Positions 12,106-24,480 of a stretch of 61,858 bases of DNA are shown here, one piece after another. The notes below the pieces were generated by a model. That model had not been told where the DNA came from. It ran no database searches and was given only the letters and a program-made list of their open reading frames with translations. The translations under genes were made by a program, and so were the position numbers. The stretch lies in assembly GCA_019693395.1 (NCBI GenBank), contig JAAMXP010001158.1, positions 1 to 61,858 of the forward strand, in the 5' to 3' direction. The DNA is from Ettlia oleoabundans (Eukaryota > Chlorophyta > Chlorophyceae > Chlamydomonadales). Within the stretch, counting starts at the first letter, position 1. Each line of letters opens with the position of its first letter.

Positions 12106-15100
12106 TTACCCCACCAGTACTGCGCTGTTCACCTGCATCCGTCGTAGCTGCGGCAGGCCCTGGCGCAGCGCTGCCAGTTGGGGTTCTACTGAGGCCGGCA
12201 CATGCGCCAGTTGCAGCACCTGAAGCTGGCTGGCATGCAACAGCGTTGCAAAGTCTGGCAGCCCGGCTTGGGCAGAAGTACCGCTAGCGCTGCCGCTGAG
12301 GCCTTGGATGGTTGGCTCCCGGCACTGCTCCCAGGCCGTTGCGCCCCATCGAAGCTCAGTAAGGTGCTGCAAGTATGAGCCGCCCCTACCACCTGTGCTG
12401 CCTGTGGTATTGACGTCGTCAGCTTTAAACGGCGGCTGCGCTGCGGCCAGCAGCGGCAGGCGCAGCACAGCCGTATGCAGCAAATTGAGGGAGCGAAGGG
12501 GCAGGCTAGTGGCGAGTTCCCACCGAAGTTGCCGCAGCGCGGAGCACCCCTCGCAACTGCAGGAGGGGCATGCAGAGTGCGTGTGGGTGGATGGGTGAGG
12601 CTGGTCGCAGGGCTGCTGCCCAGCCATGATTACATGGGGTGTGCACGGTACCTCAAGTTGGGGAGGATAAGCAAAGTGACTGGCCAACGAAATGAGTGAA
12701 CGGTGGCTGGCTGGCTGGCACGCTGGCTGGCTGGCCCAGGCAAGTTGTTACCTGAATACTTGAAGGTTATGCAGGCATGACAGACAGCCAGGCAGTTCTT
12801 GGAAATAGTTGCGGTCAAGGGTGAGGGAGGTGAGTGCCGACAGCTGGCTGAGGTCAGGAGGGAGTGCGATGAATTGGCAGCCCGGCAGCGCCAGCTCGCG
12901 TAGCGTGCTTGCCAGGGAGCCCAACTCAGCAGGCAGCCATGGGCCTGCACAGGCAAAGTTGTAGATGCAGAACCGTAAGCAAGCATGTGGCTGAAATCTT
13001 GCAATATAATCAACAATTGACGGGTATTATGGGAGTGGTGAGCGCAGTTGCAAGGTATTAGCAGTCAACAGCTGAAAGATCGCTGCCTATTGTTGACTTT
13101 GGCAAGCCCGCGGCCCTCCTTGCCCTCACCCTCATGGAAGTCGGCGAAGCGGATGAGCAGGCGGGTGAGGGGCAGCAGCAGCAGCTCGGAAGGGATGCGC
13201 TGCCAGTCGCAGTCAGCCACCAACAGGTCCTGCGGTTAGCATCAACAACGGGAGTCAGGAGTGGGGTGGGGGCAGGGGTGGGTACTAGGTGGGCTGAACA
13301 GCAAGAGGAGTGAAGGGAATACTTGTGGCAAGTTTGCAGTATTGCCAATGATCCCTCAACACCGCCTGACATTGCTTAGACGATGTACGCACCGGTTGCG
13401 GCCTGTTGGGGCGTAAACCATTCTGCTCCTTGCACTGGTTCCATCACACCCACCTGCAGCGACTTGAGGCTAGCCAGCACCTGGTGCCGCTCCATCCCGC
13501 CGCTGCACTGCACGGTGAGCCTGGTGAGGGCGGTGCAGCTGGACAGGGCACGTGGCAGGCTGTTGCTCCTGCAAACGGAGGTGGCAGAAGCAGCTATAGA
13601 TGGCTGGGAGACTGACAAAGTGGGACACCAGAAGATGTGGGATTGATCCGATCTGTGTTGCAGCGCTGGTGGTTGCTTGCACAATCGTCAAGAGTTGACA
13701 GCACTTCATTGCTGAGCAACTGCTCCATGTTGCACCTCTAGAGGCCATTTGGCAATGCAACAAGGGTAAGTACCGCCTGTTCTGGCCACCTAACGCACAC
13801 CTGCATGTGATACAGAGCCCAGCCTGCCCAAGCATGCGGTACCTTCCCGTACCTGCCCCAGAAGTCCAGCTGCAGATCTTGCAGGCGGGTGCCGCTGGAC
13901 AGGAAGGCGGAGGTGGCCTGCCCGCTGTCAGTGCACACCAACCGCAGGCTCTCAAGCTGTGCAGCAACGATCTCTGCATGGCGGGGAGGTGAAGGCGTGG
14001 ATAGGGGTAGACAGTGTAAATGGTGGGCTGCCGGCATTTGTCAGATCAAGCAAAATCGAGAGCTTCATCCCAGAGACATGGCGAGCGAGTCCCAAGTAAC
14101 CGGAAGTCAAACTTTCAAACAAGCTTTTTGCAAATGACGCAAGCCGGCAGGTGCGGGGGCACTTACCTGCCAACGCCTTTCTCAGCACCACAGCCTGGCT
14201 GTCATCCTCCCAGCGCTCAGCAGTAAGGGACAATCGCCTGCAAAGAGCCCAGCAACCCACGATCATGTAGCCGCTTGAAGGTTGATCCAATGCAGGGCGT
14301 GACGTTAGAGTGGCAAGTTGAATGACCAGAACACAAGCATCACCGAGCCTCAGCTAATGTTCATGATTTCAATCAATTGTATAAAATCAATGGCAATGTA
14401 CCAGACAGTACCGTCCCTACTTGGGGTGAGTAGGTGACCGGCGTTCGCACCTGATGCCGCTGCGGCGGCGCAGAAGCCAGGCAGTGAATGACGCTCGCTG
14501 CTGGCGGTAGTCTGGAAGCTCCCGGGTGCGCTGCAATACAGTGATGTCACACATTTTGAGAATAGGCTTGAGGTGGTTGAGCAGGCTAGCCAGCAGGGGC
14601 GCTGCGTGCCGTAATGACGTGGCAATTGCATGTGTGCCGTTTCGCTTAAAGTGCTGGCTGGCCCTGGGTCAGGCTGGACGATCCCCATTTTCGATGAGCG
14701 TGTTCGCTGTCTGTCTGGACACCTTACCTTCGCAAAAATGGGCACCCGGTTGAGATTGAGGTCCAGCAGTAGCGTGCCGCTTGCCTCCAGGCAGACTCTG
14801 CGCCACCAAGAGCACACCGCGCCTACCACCTTGCATCTGCATCGAGGGTCCGAGGAACCAATGGGCAAGGAGTCTGCTGCTTACCTTGGCGTAACACACC
14901 CTGATATACCACGAGGCGCGCAAGAAATACATGTCAGTGCGAATGGTTCGGTTGTGTGGAAGGCTGTGTGAGGCGCCGCCCCCCGCCTGGTGTTGCAGCC
15001 AGACCTGCCCACGTGGGCTGCAGCACTCTGAGCAAGGGTTGGGTGTATTGCACCTGTCCGCTTGTGGTAGGAATGAGAATATATGGACTAAGACCTCCCG

Positions 15101-15160
15101 GGGAACGCTGCTCCACGTTGCCGCTGACGCCTCTACCTCATATCGCATGCTGTGCGGCAT
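12106..15160 (-). CDS. F-box / leucine-rich repeat protein 1
   Basis: Nine exons (15160-15054, 14836-14728, 14530-14451, 14237-14167, 13973-13853, 13568-13454, 13229-13130, 12944-12752, 12556-12106) join in phase to 448 residues. The N-terminus carries an F-box (VPREVLVHIFSFLPQADR, then a CSWWRRVC stretch), which binds SKP1 in an SCF ubiquitin ligase. The next exon, with FTAWLLRRRSG, resembles the linker seen in green-algal F-box/LRR proteins. The rest is leucine-rich repeats (ESLRLVC, LTRLTVQC, LREL-LPGC, LTSLTLDRN, LQVLQLAHV), the presumed substrate-recognition surface. The start could also be the ATG at 15148; the upstream one was chosen as the first in frame. The last exon contains a non-repeat Gly-rich loop. 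The substrate cannot be told. Confidence 0.85.
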
Positions 15161-15699
15161 TGAATCAGTATGACACAATTTCCCTACGAACATGGGAACT
15201 GCAGAACGCCACCATTCTGCCAGGGGGCGCTTCAGGGCGCCTGCTGAGCCGTGCTGTGGCCCTCCTGGCGCATCCTCTCAAAATCGGGCCGCCCAATTGC
15301 CCATGCGAAGCATATGTCATTGCAGTCCATATAATCTGGTGTCTGGCACGATTCCCTAAACCCGCGCAGCTAACGCGCCTGTGCAGCGACCCACTCGCGG
15401 TGCGGCCTACTCGTCGCAAAGCGGATCAAAAAGGTTCGTACGTGCAACTTAGTATCTCAATGCTGCACTGCTTGAAACACTGTTGCGAGACTGGCCAGAC
15501 TCGGTTCCGCAGTCACCTTCGGTGGCGCAAAGGCAACTCTCACCTGCCAGCCTCTCAACACGCATCGCCATTCTCGCTATCGGCCTGACTCGGCTCCTAC
15601 GCGTCGTGCAGCGCAGGGGGCAGGAGCTGCTTGCGCACCCAGCTGCCGTGCGGCTGCAGAGCACCGCTGGGGGGCGTAAGGGGACTAGATAGCCTTCGA
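15161..15699. promoter_or_regulatory. Shared divergent promoter region of two F-box/LRR genes
   Basis: About 540 bases separate the starts of two head-to-head F-box/LRR genes. No TATA-type or other defined element is evident; the case rests on position only. Confidence 0.45.
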
Positions 15700-18600
15700 A
15701 TGGACGTCACCAGCATCGGGGAGCTAGAGAGCATGCTCCCAATCAAGCGCAAATCGCCTAGGGAGGGAAGCAGGCTGGACATGGAGGTTGACAGCATGCC
15801 CGCCTGCAACACCACAGCCCCTCTGCCGCCGCCTGCCCTTACTGGCGCCCGCTTGCACCACCAGCGCTCCTCCTGTGGCCCAACCTGCAGCAGCCCTGAC
15901 CTGGGAGGCTGGTGCCAACGGGGCGTGGGAGGGAGCCGAGGGGCCGGTGGGCCAAGCTGTCAAGGAATGCACAAGCAGGCGTGCACCGACGAGTGCAAGT
16001 CAGCCCGGGGCAAGGCACCACGCGTTTGCTGCAATGCAGCAGCAGCCGCAGCCGCAGCAGCAGCTGAAGCAGCCTGCAATGGCGATAACGGGGTTGCGGT
16101 TATTGCTACGGCTGCAGCGGCGGGGCTGCAGGCATCGCCATTTGGCAGTGGTGGGGGCGGTCCTGGGCTTCCAGTTGTCAGCAGCCTTCCCCCTGGCATG
16201 TACCGATCCTACCACATGGGCTGCTGCAGCCGCCTCAGCAGCTCCTCATCCCTCACAGAGCTGGAAGCAGCAGCTGTCGGTTCTGCTCCCGCTGACCCCG
16301 CAGCACTAGCAGCAGAAGGAGGGGCTGCAGGAGATGCAGCAGAGGGCTTTGCGGCAGCAATCGCCGCCAACCAAGCTGGCGCCGCTCCGATGGCTCTTGA
16401 GGGCGGCGACAGGCAACAGGAAGGCTGGGCGGCAGAACTGCAGCAGGTCACAGAGCAAGCAGCTTGTGTGTGTGGGACCTGCACCATGCGTGCCACCGCA
16501 GCAGGAGGTGTGGACCCCACGACAGGTGTGGAAATGGAGGAGGGGGCGCATTGCCAGCTCACTGGCGCCCCAGCCTTTCCTCCCCAGGAGCAGCAGCAAC
16601 AGCAGGACTGGGAAGTTGGCGGCGTGGAATGGTCTCGTTGGGCGGATGTTCCGGACGACATTTTGAAGCGGGTGAGTAGAGCAAGTAGTGCTGCGCAAGG
16701 GAAGGCCTGCTGACAGCAGCGTGCATGAGTGTGTTTGAGCGCCTTGGCCATACGCGCTCCAGGGATGAAACTGGTCACAGCCTGTAATCTTTCAATGTGT
16801 TGCACGTCATTCTGCCTGCCTGTCAGCCTGGGTGTCTGCCTGCGTGTCTGTGCTCCCTGGCTACCCTACCCCCGCACCCTCTCCTGTATGCCTCCCCAGG
16901 TGCTGGAGCGGCTGGCCCCCTCCACTCTGCGTGTGCTGCGCCTGGTGTGCCATGGCTGGGAGGCGGCTGCCAGCCGGCTGCTGCTCCACCTGCGGCCCTG
17001 TGAGGTGGCAGGCAAGCAGCTTGGACGGCGCTTTCCGGGACTGCACAGCCTGGACCTCTCAAACGCGGCAATGGGAGTGGACTTTGCCACGCCACGCATG
17101 CTGCGCCTGCAGGTGACATCCATGGGAAGCCAGCACATTCTTCTGTGTGCAACCTGCGCACGTCTGCGCCACTTTTTTGCAAGTTTCAATGCCTTCTTCT
17201 GTTGTTCTTCTGTTGTTTGGCCCAACAACTATAGAACTTTGATACTTTGAGCATGGATGGTGTTAACTGTGACATTCGTCAATCAAATTGATTTGTTTGT
17301 CCGCTTTGCTTCACACTCAACCTCTGCTGGCATGCTCCACCTGCGTGCCTGCCTGCCTGCCCCTGTGCAGTCCCTGTTGCGGGACGAGCACCTGGCTGAG
17401 CTGGCAGGCTTGACCCGACTGGAGCAGCTGTCACTGCGTGGCTGCACCCGCCTCAGGTGGGTGGTAGACTGGGCAGATGATATACATGCCGTCCTTGCTG
17501 CATCTGGCAGCCAATTGCCTTCCACATTGCTCGCCTTGCCGCTGCAAACCCGCTGTGCATCAGCAAGGCTGCTTGATGCTTGATGCTTAGTGTTGCCTTG
17601 GACTGCTGATACTGATCACCCGCCCACGCTGCTGCTCACTAGAGCTGTAGTTCCCTTTCCTCTCCCTTTGTAATTGCCGCACACATCCTGCCTGTCCTGT
17701 GCTGTATCCCCTTGCAGCGGGCGTGGCCTTGCAGAGCTGGCGGTGCTGGGAGGCTCCTTGACGATGCTCAACCTTAGCAACTGCACAGGAATCACGGGTG
17801 GGCCAACGCGCACAGCCATTACTGCCATGCAAAATGTTGCTGGTCCTGCAGCCACACCCTTTTTGCAGCTGCTGCAGCAGTGGTTGTGTATCAGGGCCTG
17901 ATAGATCGTCACCCAGTAGAAAGGGTGTCGTGTACATCGGCATGCAGCATGCAGCAGTTCAAATCTGATGGCCCTCATCTGTGACAGCGGCGTGTCTGCC
18001 CAACCTTTGGCTTCTGGCTGGACCTGCTTTCCTGCAACTTGCCGTGCACTTGTTTGCTCCTCTTGTCTGTTGGCAGATGACTGCCTGGAGGCGCTGGCGA
18101 GGGCGGTGCCGCGCCTGGCCACGCTCAACCTGCAGGGGTGCAGCCGGCTGGGCGACGGCGGCATCAGCCACCTGGCGGCGCTGCCAGAGCTGCGCCACGT
18201 CATGCTGCCAGCTGGCGTGTCGGATGCCAGCATGGAGGCGCTGGCGCGAATACCAGGTTCGATATGCGGCCACAAACACAGCCTGTAAAATGGGCGCGCC
18301 ACACGTACATGTGCGCCCTGATCACCTGGCAGTGTCTGGGCGACTGCTATAAGCCAAGTCAACAGTTGCCTTACCTGCAACCAAAGGCATGTTTTTATAT
18401 TGCTGCACCTGCCGTTTTGCCCTGCCCTGCCCTGCAGCTCTTGAGCGAGTGGCGCTGCGCGGCTGCACCCGCGTCACCACAGGGGGCATCTACGTGCTGC
18501 TGCAGGTGTGGATGGTGCAGCATGTGTCGACCAGTTGGCATGTTGATTCCTTGAAAACAACGTTGACTGAAATTTATGTATTCGCAGGTGTGACACATCA

Positions 18601-19272
18601 ACTGGCTGCCGCTTCTATCTCGCTTTCGCATTGCTCATTCGCTTGACCGCAACTGCCCGCTCACCCTTTTAATCCTCTCTGCCCCTGGGCATGTGTGGAT
18701 GTTTTGTCTCCTGCAGCGGCGGGGTCTGAAGCGCGTGGTGATCAGCAAGTGCCCGCTTGTCACGCTGGAGAGCCTGTGTGGGGAGTCAAACCTCAAGGTG
18801 GGGCCATTGGCCAAGCGGGGGCCAAACCTTGGGTTCTCAGCAGCAGCAGTGACAGTGCATGTTATGTTTGGTGGAGATGACGGCCGTCATGCCTGGCATA
18901 CTCCTTCCATTAGATTGCAATTGAGTTCCCACTTTTGATAGGGGACTTGGCTGACCGACCCACGTTGTGATGGTCCCCGCTGGGGCTGGCCTGGTGCCCT
19001 TGCATGGTTGTGCTGGAATGGGGCAGTGCTTGCCTCGCCAGTGCTGCAAGTCTTGTGGGATTTGCGGCCTGTACTGATGCTTGGCCATCAACAGCGGTGT
19101 AATTCACATTGCAATCCATGCCTGCCTTCTCGCATCATACGTGCAGGTGGTGTCGGAGGGAGGCGTGTCCCCGGCAATTGCAGCAGCAGCGTCGGGCCGG
19201 GCATTGGCAGGGCTGGGTGCAGCAGGCGGGCTGGCGGGGCAGGACATGCACCTTTTGGTGGCGGATGTGTAG
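15700..19272 (+). CDS. F-box / leucine-rich repeat protein 2 (AMN1-like repeats)
   Basis: Eight exons (15700-16671, 16900-17112, 17371-17456, 17718-17797, 18077-18256, 18438-18505, 18717-18797, 19147-19272) join in phase to 601 residues. The first 310 residues are low-complexity Ala/Gly/Gln-rich sequence with scattered Cys pairs and no recognised domain. An F-box follows, split by the first intron (WADVPDDILKR / VLERLAP, then LRLVCHGWEAAASR). After it come cysteine-type LRRs (LEQLSLRGCTRL, LTMLNLSNCTGIT, LATLNLQGCSRLGDGG, LERVALRGCTRVT, LKRVVISKCPLVT) as in FBXL and AMN1 proteins. The exons after the first tend to hold about one repeat each. The likely role is substrate adaptor of an SCF ubiquitin ligase. 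It stands back to back with the other F-box/LRR gene, but their repeats differ in class. Confidence 0.87.
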
Positions 19273-20551
19273 GCGGTACGTTGGCTGTCCTTGCCTGAGG
19301 AATGCAGCAGCCAGCTAAACATCGACAACGACATATAGGCCCAGTGAATGGGCCCGCTGGACATTCTTGTAGTGCTTTCCGTAGTATAGCCTAGCACTCC
19401 ATATCGTAACCAGCACGGCATATATGTAGCGCTGACTCCCCCTCTGAGGGGACAGCACATGCATATCAGGACTCGGCTGGCACAGGGCGACAATCCCGCG
19501 CTGCGCAGCCCACATCATCGCATGAACCATAAGAAAAAACAACTCAAACTCGGGGGAGTTGCTACTGGCACCTAAGCAATAGCACCCGACCATGTAGACC
19601 CCCCCATCCCTTCTCTCTTTCCCTCCTGTTTCACGCTTCTTTGACGGGGACCCGCCCCCCTCCTGCACTCCACTTGCCCTGCCCTGCATGGTTGCCACAT
19701 TATCTTCCATCCACACCACACATCACAGCCAACAACATCATGCACGCTCTCTCGTGTCGTGTCATACGTGTCAAGTTTCAGGTCGGCACGAGAGCCAAAG
19801 CTCAGCAACTACCGTATCTAACCGCCTCGTGTTTTATGTAGGCCTCTCATATACCAACCTCACCACCCATGTACTTAGAAACAGCTGCCCTGCTGTTCAG
19901 TTGATGTTCACTGTAACCTGTCCAGTGAATATTTACCCCCAGATATAGGGGTGCAATACCCATTCCTACCAGCAGCAATACCGCACAACCATTGGTTGTC
20001 GGTCGTATGTCGTCAGGCTGTCGGTCGAAAATTCAGGGGGAGATAGACTCGGAACTTTTCAAAAATTCAGTCATGAGTGAAAACAGCAGCGCCGTCCCTG
20101 GGGTGTGCTGCCAGGCCGGGTCACGTGGCTGCACCAGCGCTCAACAGCCAGATGGAGGAAAGGAAGCAGGGTGGCAGTGTGACAAGGCTGGTTTGTGGAA
20201 TTTGGTCAAGCATGGGGTGGAGTGGGGCTGCTGGGGAAGCAGTGTCAGTGCTGCGCTCAACGCTGTTATTGGTTGGTTGAAAAGGTTGAAAAGCTGGTTG
20301 GATGATTTGCTGCCATGCTCCTGGTCACTCCGAATCGCTGCCGTCCTTCTACTGCGACTCAGGCTAGGGGCAACCCTCAATGACTGTCACCTTCGTGATT
20401 GCTGTTCAGCTGCAGGCCAGCAAAAGGGGGCGCGTGGCAGGGTGGTCTGCCTCTGCCTGGGCTGGATGTGGGGCCAGAAGCTGCACCGGATGCAAGCACG
20501 CCCACTTGCCAACTCAACCGGTTGGTCACACTTGCCAGCTCAGCCGCCAGC
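19273..20551. other. Intergenic, convergent 3' ends
   Basis: No exon of either neighbour or of any other gene could be recognised. TGTAA at 19912-19916 could end the plus-strand F-box gene, although it lies 640 bases past the stop. Confidence 0.5.
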
Positions 20552-23249
20552 TCAGCTCCTGACCAGCTCGTTGTAAATGTCCAGCTCGAATTCTGAGTAG
20601 TCCAGATCTGCAGGAGTCGGGCGAAAATCAGGGGAAATAGTAACAGTCGGCCAGATGTGACGAGCAGCCTGGGCAGACGTAAGCCTGCCACTTCACAACC
20701 CCCAACAGCCAGCAGCAGGACGCAGGGAAGGGAAGGGTCGCTGTAGGCAAGGCAGCTGGGCAGCGCGTCGGCATCCAGATGGCGAGCAGCGGTGAAAGGG
20801 CAGGCAGTAGAGCCAGAAGATGCAGCGCAGCCAGTCGGGCCACAGGCAGGGCAGGGAGCGCACCTGAGCTGTACCGCTTGACGGGGTGGCCGTGCTTGTC
20901 AATCAGGAACTTTGCAAAGTTCCAGCGGATGTCCTCATTGTCCACATGGCCTGCATGGCCCGCATAGCACAGCACAGCAAAGGGACACGTCAGTGGCTGC
21001 TGACTCAGGCTCCAGGGCCCCTTGACCAGGGCACGGGCAGCTTGGGAATGGGGGCTGGGAAAGCTGGTGCAATAAGGAACATACAGAGGCTTGGGCTGAG
21101 CACAAAGTAGCCTAAGCAGAGCGGGACAGCGGGGTCTGGTTGATGCCCAGAGTGAGTGGTGCCATCATGCCCGTGCAGGTGTCAACCGCTCACCTGGCTC
21201 TGGGGGTGAGTTTGCCTTGAGCCACGCGAAGATGGGGTGCTGTGAGGGCCCTTTCACCTCCACCTTGCTCATGAGAGGGAACTTGGCGCCGTAGTGGGTG
21301 GCAACAAACGCCTCAATCTCGGCGTGGCTGCCCGGCTCCTGCTGCCCAAACTGCAAACAACCGTGCAGATTGAGGCGTGGTGTGTGGGGGTGGGGTGGGG
21401 TGGGGTGGGGGGGCGGCGACTTTGAGTAGATGGATGGGGCGGGTCGGCAGTCAAATGCAGGCAGGCATAGGGAGTGCCTCAACAGTGTGGGGGTGAAAAA
21501 ACATGCTTTGTGACAGAGAGAGATCTGGTGCCATGCCAGCACCACTTCAACCAGCGGGAAGAGGGAATTATGCAGATCTGCCCAGCTGCAAACGAGCTTT
21601 GGCGCAGCCTTACTGGCGTCAGCTCGTGCGCCATTACAGATTGCACTCATTGTGTCAGCATACCTGGTTGCACGGGAAGGCCAGCACCTCCAGTCCGAAG
21701 TCTTTGTACCGCTCATACACGCGGGACAGGCCTTGGTAGTTGGCCTCTGCAGATGACCCAGCAGGCACAGCGAACGGAAGAGGGGCGGATGAAGGGTGCC
21801 AGTCAGTCGGGCACCGGCCAGGAGCGCTGTATCAGCGAGGGATGCGACCTAACATTGGCTGCAAAGGTGAGGCATGCCCTCAGATGCATGCACGGGAATA
21901 TCAGCGGGGTGTCTGGAAGCGCACAGCATTCCATTGCGCTGCCGTATGATGCACATCAATGCTGGCCAAGACATGCCAGCTGCCGCATACCAGCCACCTG
22001 CCGCCCGCCCACCCACCCACCTGTGTAACCGCACTTTGATGCCACATTCACTATCACCGTCACGCGGCCCATCAGGTCACCGGTGTGCATCACGTTGCCC
22101 CTGATGTCCACGGCTGCGACAGCGAGGAAAGCAAGGGCATGCAATGAGAGCAGGTGGCTGTGCATGGTGACATACGGCGGCAAGCAGCCAACAGGGAGCC
22201 CCCCGGTTGTGTAGACGAATACACATAAAGGACATGTGCGTTATGAAAGTCAATAGGCCACCTGACTAATCGGCCAGCCCTTCTGCCAGCCCCGCACCCA
22301 CCAAGCAGCGGCAGGATCACCCACGCTCCCTCCTTTGCACTCACCCGACAGGTTTGTGGCGTACAGGCTGGGCCCATCTCGCCGCGGCATTGCCTGCTGC
22401 TGCGCAATGTGTTTCGCCACCGCTGCCGCCACAGTGGGATCAGGGTGCAGGTGTGCTAGCGAGCCGGGCCCTCCCAGCTGCGCTTCTAGCTCCCGCAGAT
22501 CCTGCAGGTGCTGCGCCTCGACATCCTGCTGTGCCTGCTGGGCATGCTGTGCAACGTGGCCAGCTGCCGCGGCATCTGCCTCTGCCTCCTCAATAGCGGC
22601 CCATGCCTCCACATCTTCAGAGTGCCGCAGTGCCGGCTCGTGCTCCTGCTCCCCAACGTCCTGGTTCCATTGCTGCTGCTGTTGGTCGCCTTGTTGCATT
22701 GCCGCGTCTGTTGCCACAGTGGCGGCATGATGCGACTCCAAGGATGACCGCCGGTCATGTACATCATCATGCCAATGCACCTCTACCCCGCTGCTGCTTC
22801 TACTGCTACTGCCGCCGCCGCTGCTGCTGTGCACACTATGCACACTACCGCTGTGAATGCCATGCTGCTGCCGTTGATGCTGCCGTTGCGGCTTGTGGCG
22901 CTTGCGAGGACGCTGCTTGCTGCGGCCGGCAGTGCCCCCTTCTCCATCGTACAGGCCGCTGCTATCTGTCAGTCCAAACTCGTCTTGGCCTGATGCTAGA
23001 CCCGGCTGCCCTGCTTGAATGATACCATAAATAGAGCCCGCCAGAAAAACAATGACGATTAAACATGCCAGCACCCTGCATCAGGCACGGGCGCGTTCGG
23101 TGCGAGGCAGAGCAAGCATGTCTCAGATGGTATGTGGGGTTGTTGACATACCAACATTTGGCGAATGGGGGTTCAGTGCTGCTCCGGAACAGCGGCACGG
23201 TTGCGTCGGCAAAACGGCCAACCACCGAGCCAGTGTGCGACTGCTGCAT
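20552..23249 (-). CDS. Glutathione peroxidase with N-terminal membrane anchor and long linker
   Basis: Seven exons (23249-23152, 23075-22345, 22113-22021, 21746-21664, 21350-21194, 20950-20864, 20607-20552) join in phase to 434 residues. The last 160 residues are a complete GPX domain. The catalytic Cys is in [10 protein letters not shown] (Cys, not selenocysteine), the Gln in FGQQEPG, and Trp and Asn in RWNFAKF. The second Cys in FPCNQ is the usual resolving-type position of plant GPXs, which mostly use thioredoxin to reduce peroxides. Ahead of the domain lie a hydrophobic segment at about residues 34-54 ([12 protein letters not shown]) and 220 residues of disordered, His/Gln/Ser/Glu-rich linker. 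The anchor is preceded by 33 residues without a clear signal peptide, so this looks like a type II signal anchor. Common GPXs are near 160-240 residues, so the extension is unusual. The start exon is supported by a strong donor (TG then GTATGT) and correct phase. Confidence 0.87.
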
Positions 23250-24480
23250 GCAAGCTGGCTATGCACACCGTTGCAATGCTGCTGCCTTGTTGCTTGACTT
23301 GCGGTGTTGGAAGAATAGTCTTGAACTATGGCGTGGAATGGTGCCTGAGTTTGTTACGGGCAACAGCCCACTCGACCGAGAGCGCAGCATACGGGCTAGG
23401 TGCACGCAGGCAGTGGCGCGCGCTCCAGCTGTGCCCCTGCGGTGCCGGTGCCGGCGGCGCCAGCAGTTGCACCGTGTTCCTGGCCAGCGAACTGCGACCT
23501 CCTCGTCTTGCCAATACTGCAAGCAGAGGGGCAAATATGGGAAAGGTCAAATTTAAGGCGCCCCAGCCCGGGGAGACTGGGCAGTTCAGAGTCGGTTGCG
23601 GCTTTGAAGAAGGTAACCCCGACTTTTATTAAGTTAACCACAGCATAGCATTCCAGGCCGTCCGCTTTCGATAGGGCGCTGCTGCAATGGAAACAAGCTG
23701 AGCATGACATCGTATTTGTATGCGAACCGCCCTCCCCACCTGCTAGAGTCTCTCTCAGTCTCACCTGACTAGAGTGCAGCTTCGTGACTTGTGTGGGCTG
23801 CGGCAGACGCACAATCTCCCCAGCCCAGCAGTTAAGGCTTGCGTTGAGCAGGCCTGGGCCGGAAATTTTGGTTTGTGACGAGTAAAGGTGTTCAACAATC
23901 AGTACAGCAGGCGGGAATGTAATGCGAACTACCTCGCAATCCCTGATGCAGCAGCACAGCGTGCACGACACAGTCAGCACGACGCAGTCAGCGGCATCCA
24001 GTTGACGCAAGTGCTCTAGCCTGCCTACGGTGTTGCTAATCCACATGCACAGTCACCACGGATAAAAGCTACATGGCTGCCTCCTATCATCGCGACCATA
24101 TTAGTTGCGTTAATAATGGGCGGGGTATCGCCTGATATATGGGTCTGCAGTGCAGCCATCCCCTGTTGGGCTCACATCCCGCCCAGTACTCAACTCCCAC
24201 TAAGCAGCCTGTTACAGCACACGTTGAAAGGGGAGTGTATGAACAGCGTCTGGGCTACGCGAGCGGAACAGCCGCCGTGTGAGGTGGCAAGAAATGGCAG
24301 CTACGTGGAACACAGTACTTAAAGGAGTAGCCCCGCCTGGAAAGTTGTGCTGCAATTTCAGCTGGACGAGAACATGGAGGTGGCTGCCAGCAATCTTCAG
24401 GCTCGATGCATTGCCAGCCTACCAGGGTCCACTGGCTAGCCCCGTAGCTAGCCAACAAGCCCGGCCTTTCCAGTACAGCC
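23250..24480. other. Intergenic region
   Basis: It contains the 5' region of the GPX gene and the 3' region of the S6 gene (TTACA at 24212-24216, the minus-strand TGTAA). Longer open frames here show no recognisable motif, and no gene is called. Confidence 0.5.
24212..24216 (-). terminator. Putative TGTAA poly(A) signal of the S6 gene
   Basis: TGTAA on the minus strand, 265 bases after the stop. Confidence 0.4.

Noticed and set aside
19992..20576. 194-codon plus-strand frame
   Set aside because: It overlaps the last GPX exon in antisense and has no recognisable motif.
23396..24046. 216-codon minus-strand frame between the GPX and S6 genes
   Set aside because: No conserved motif, no matching exons, and the start and stop do not fit either neighbour.
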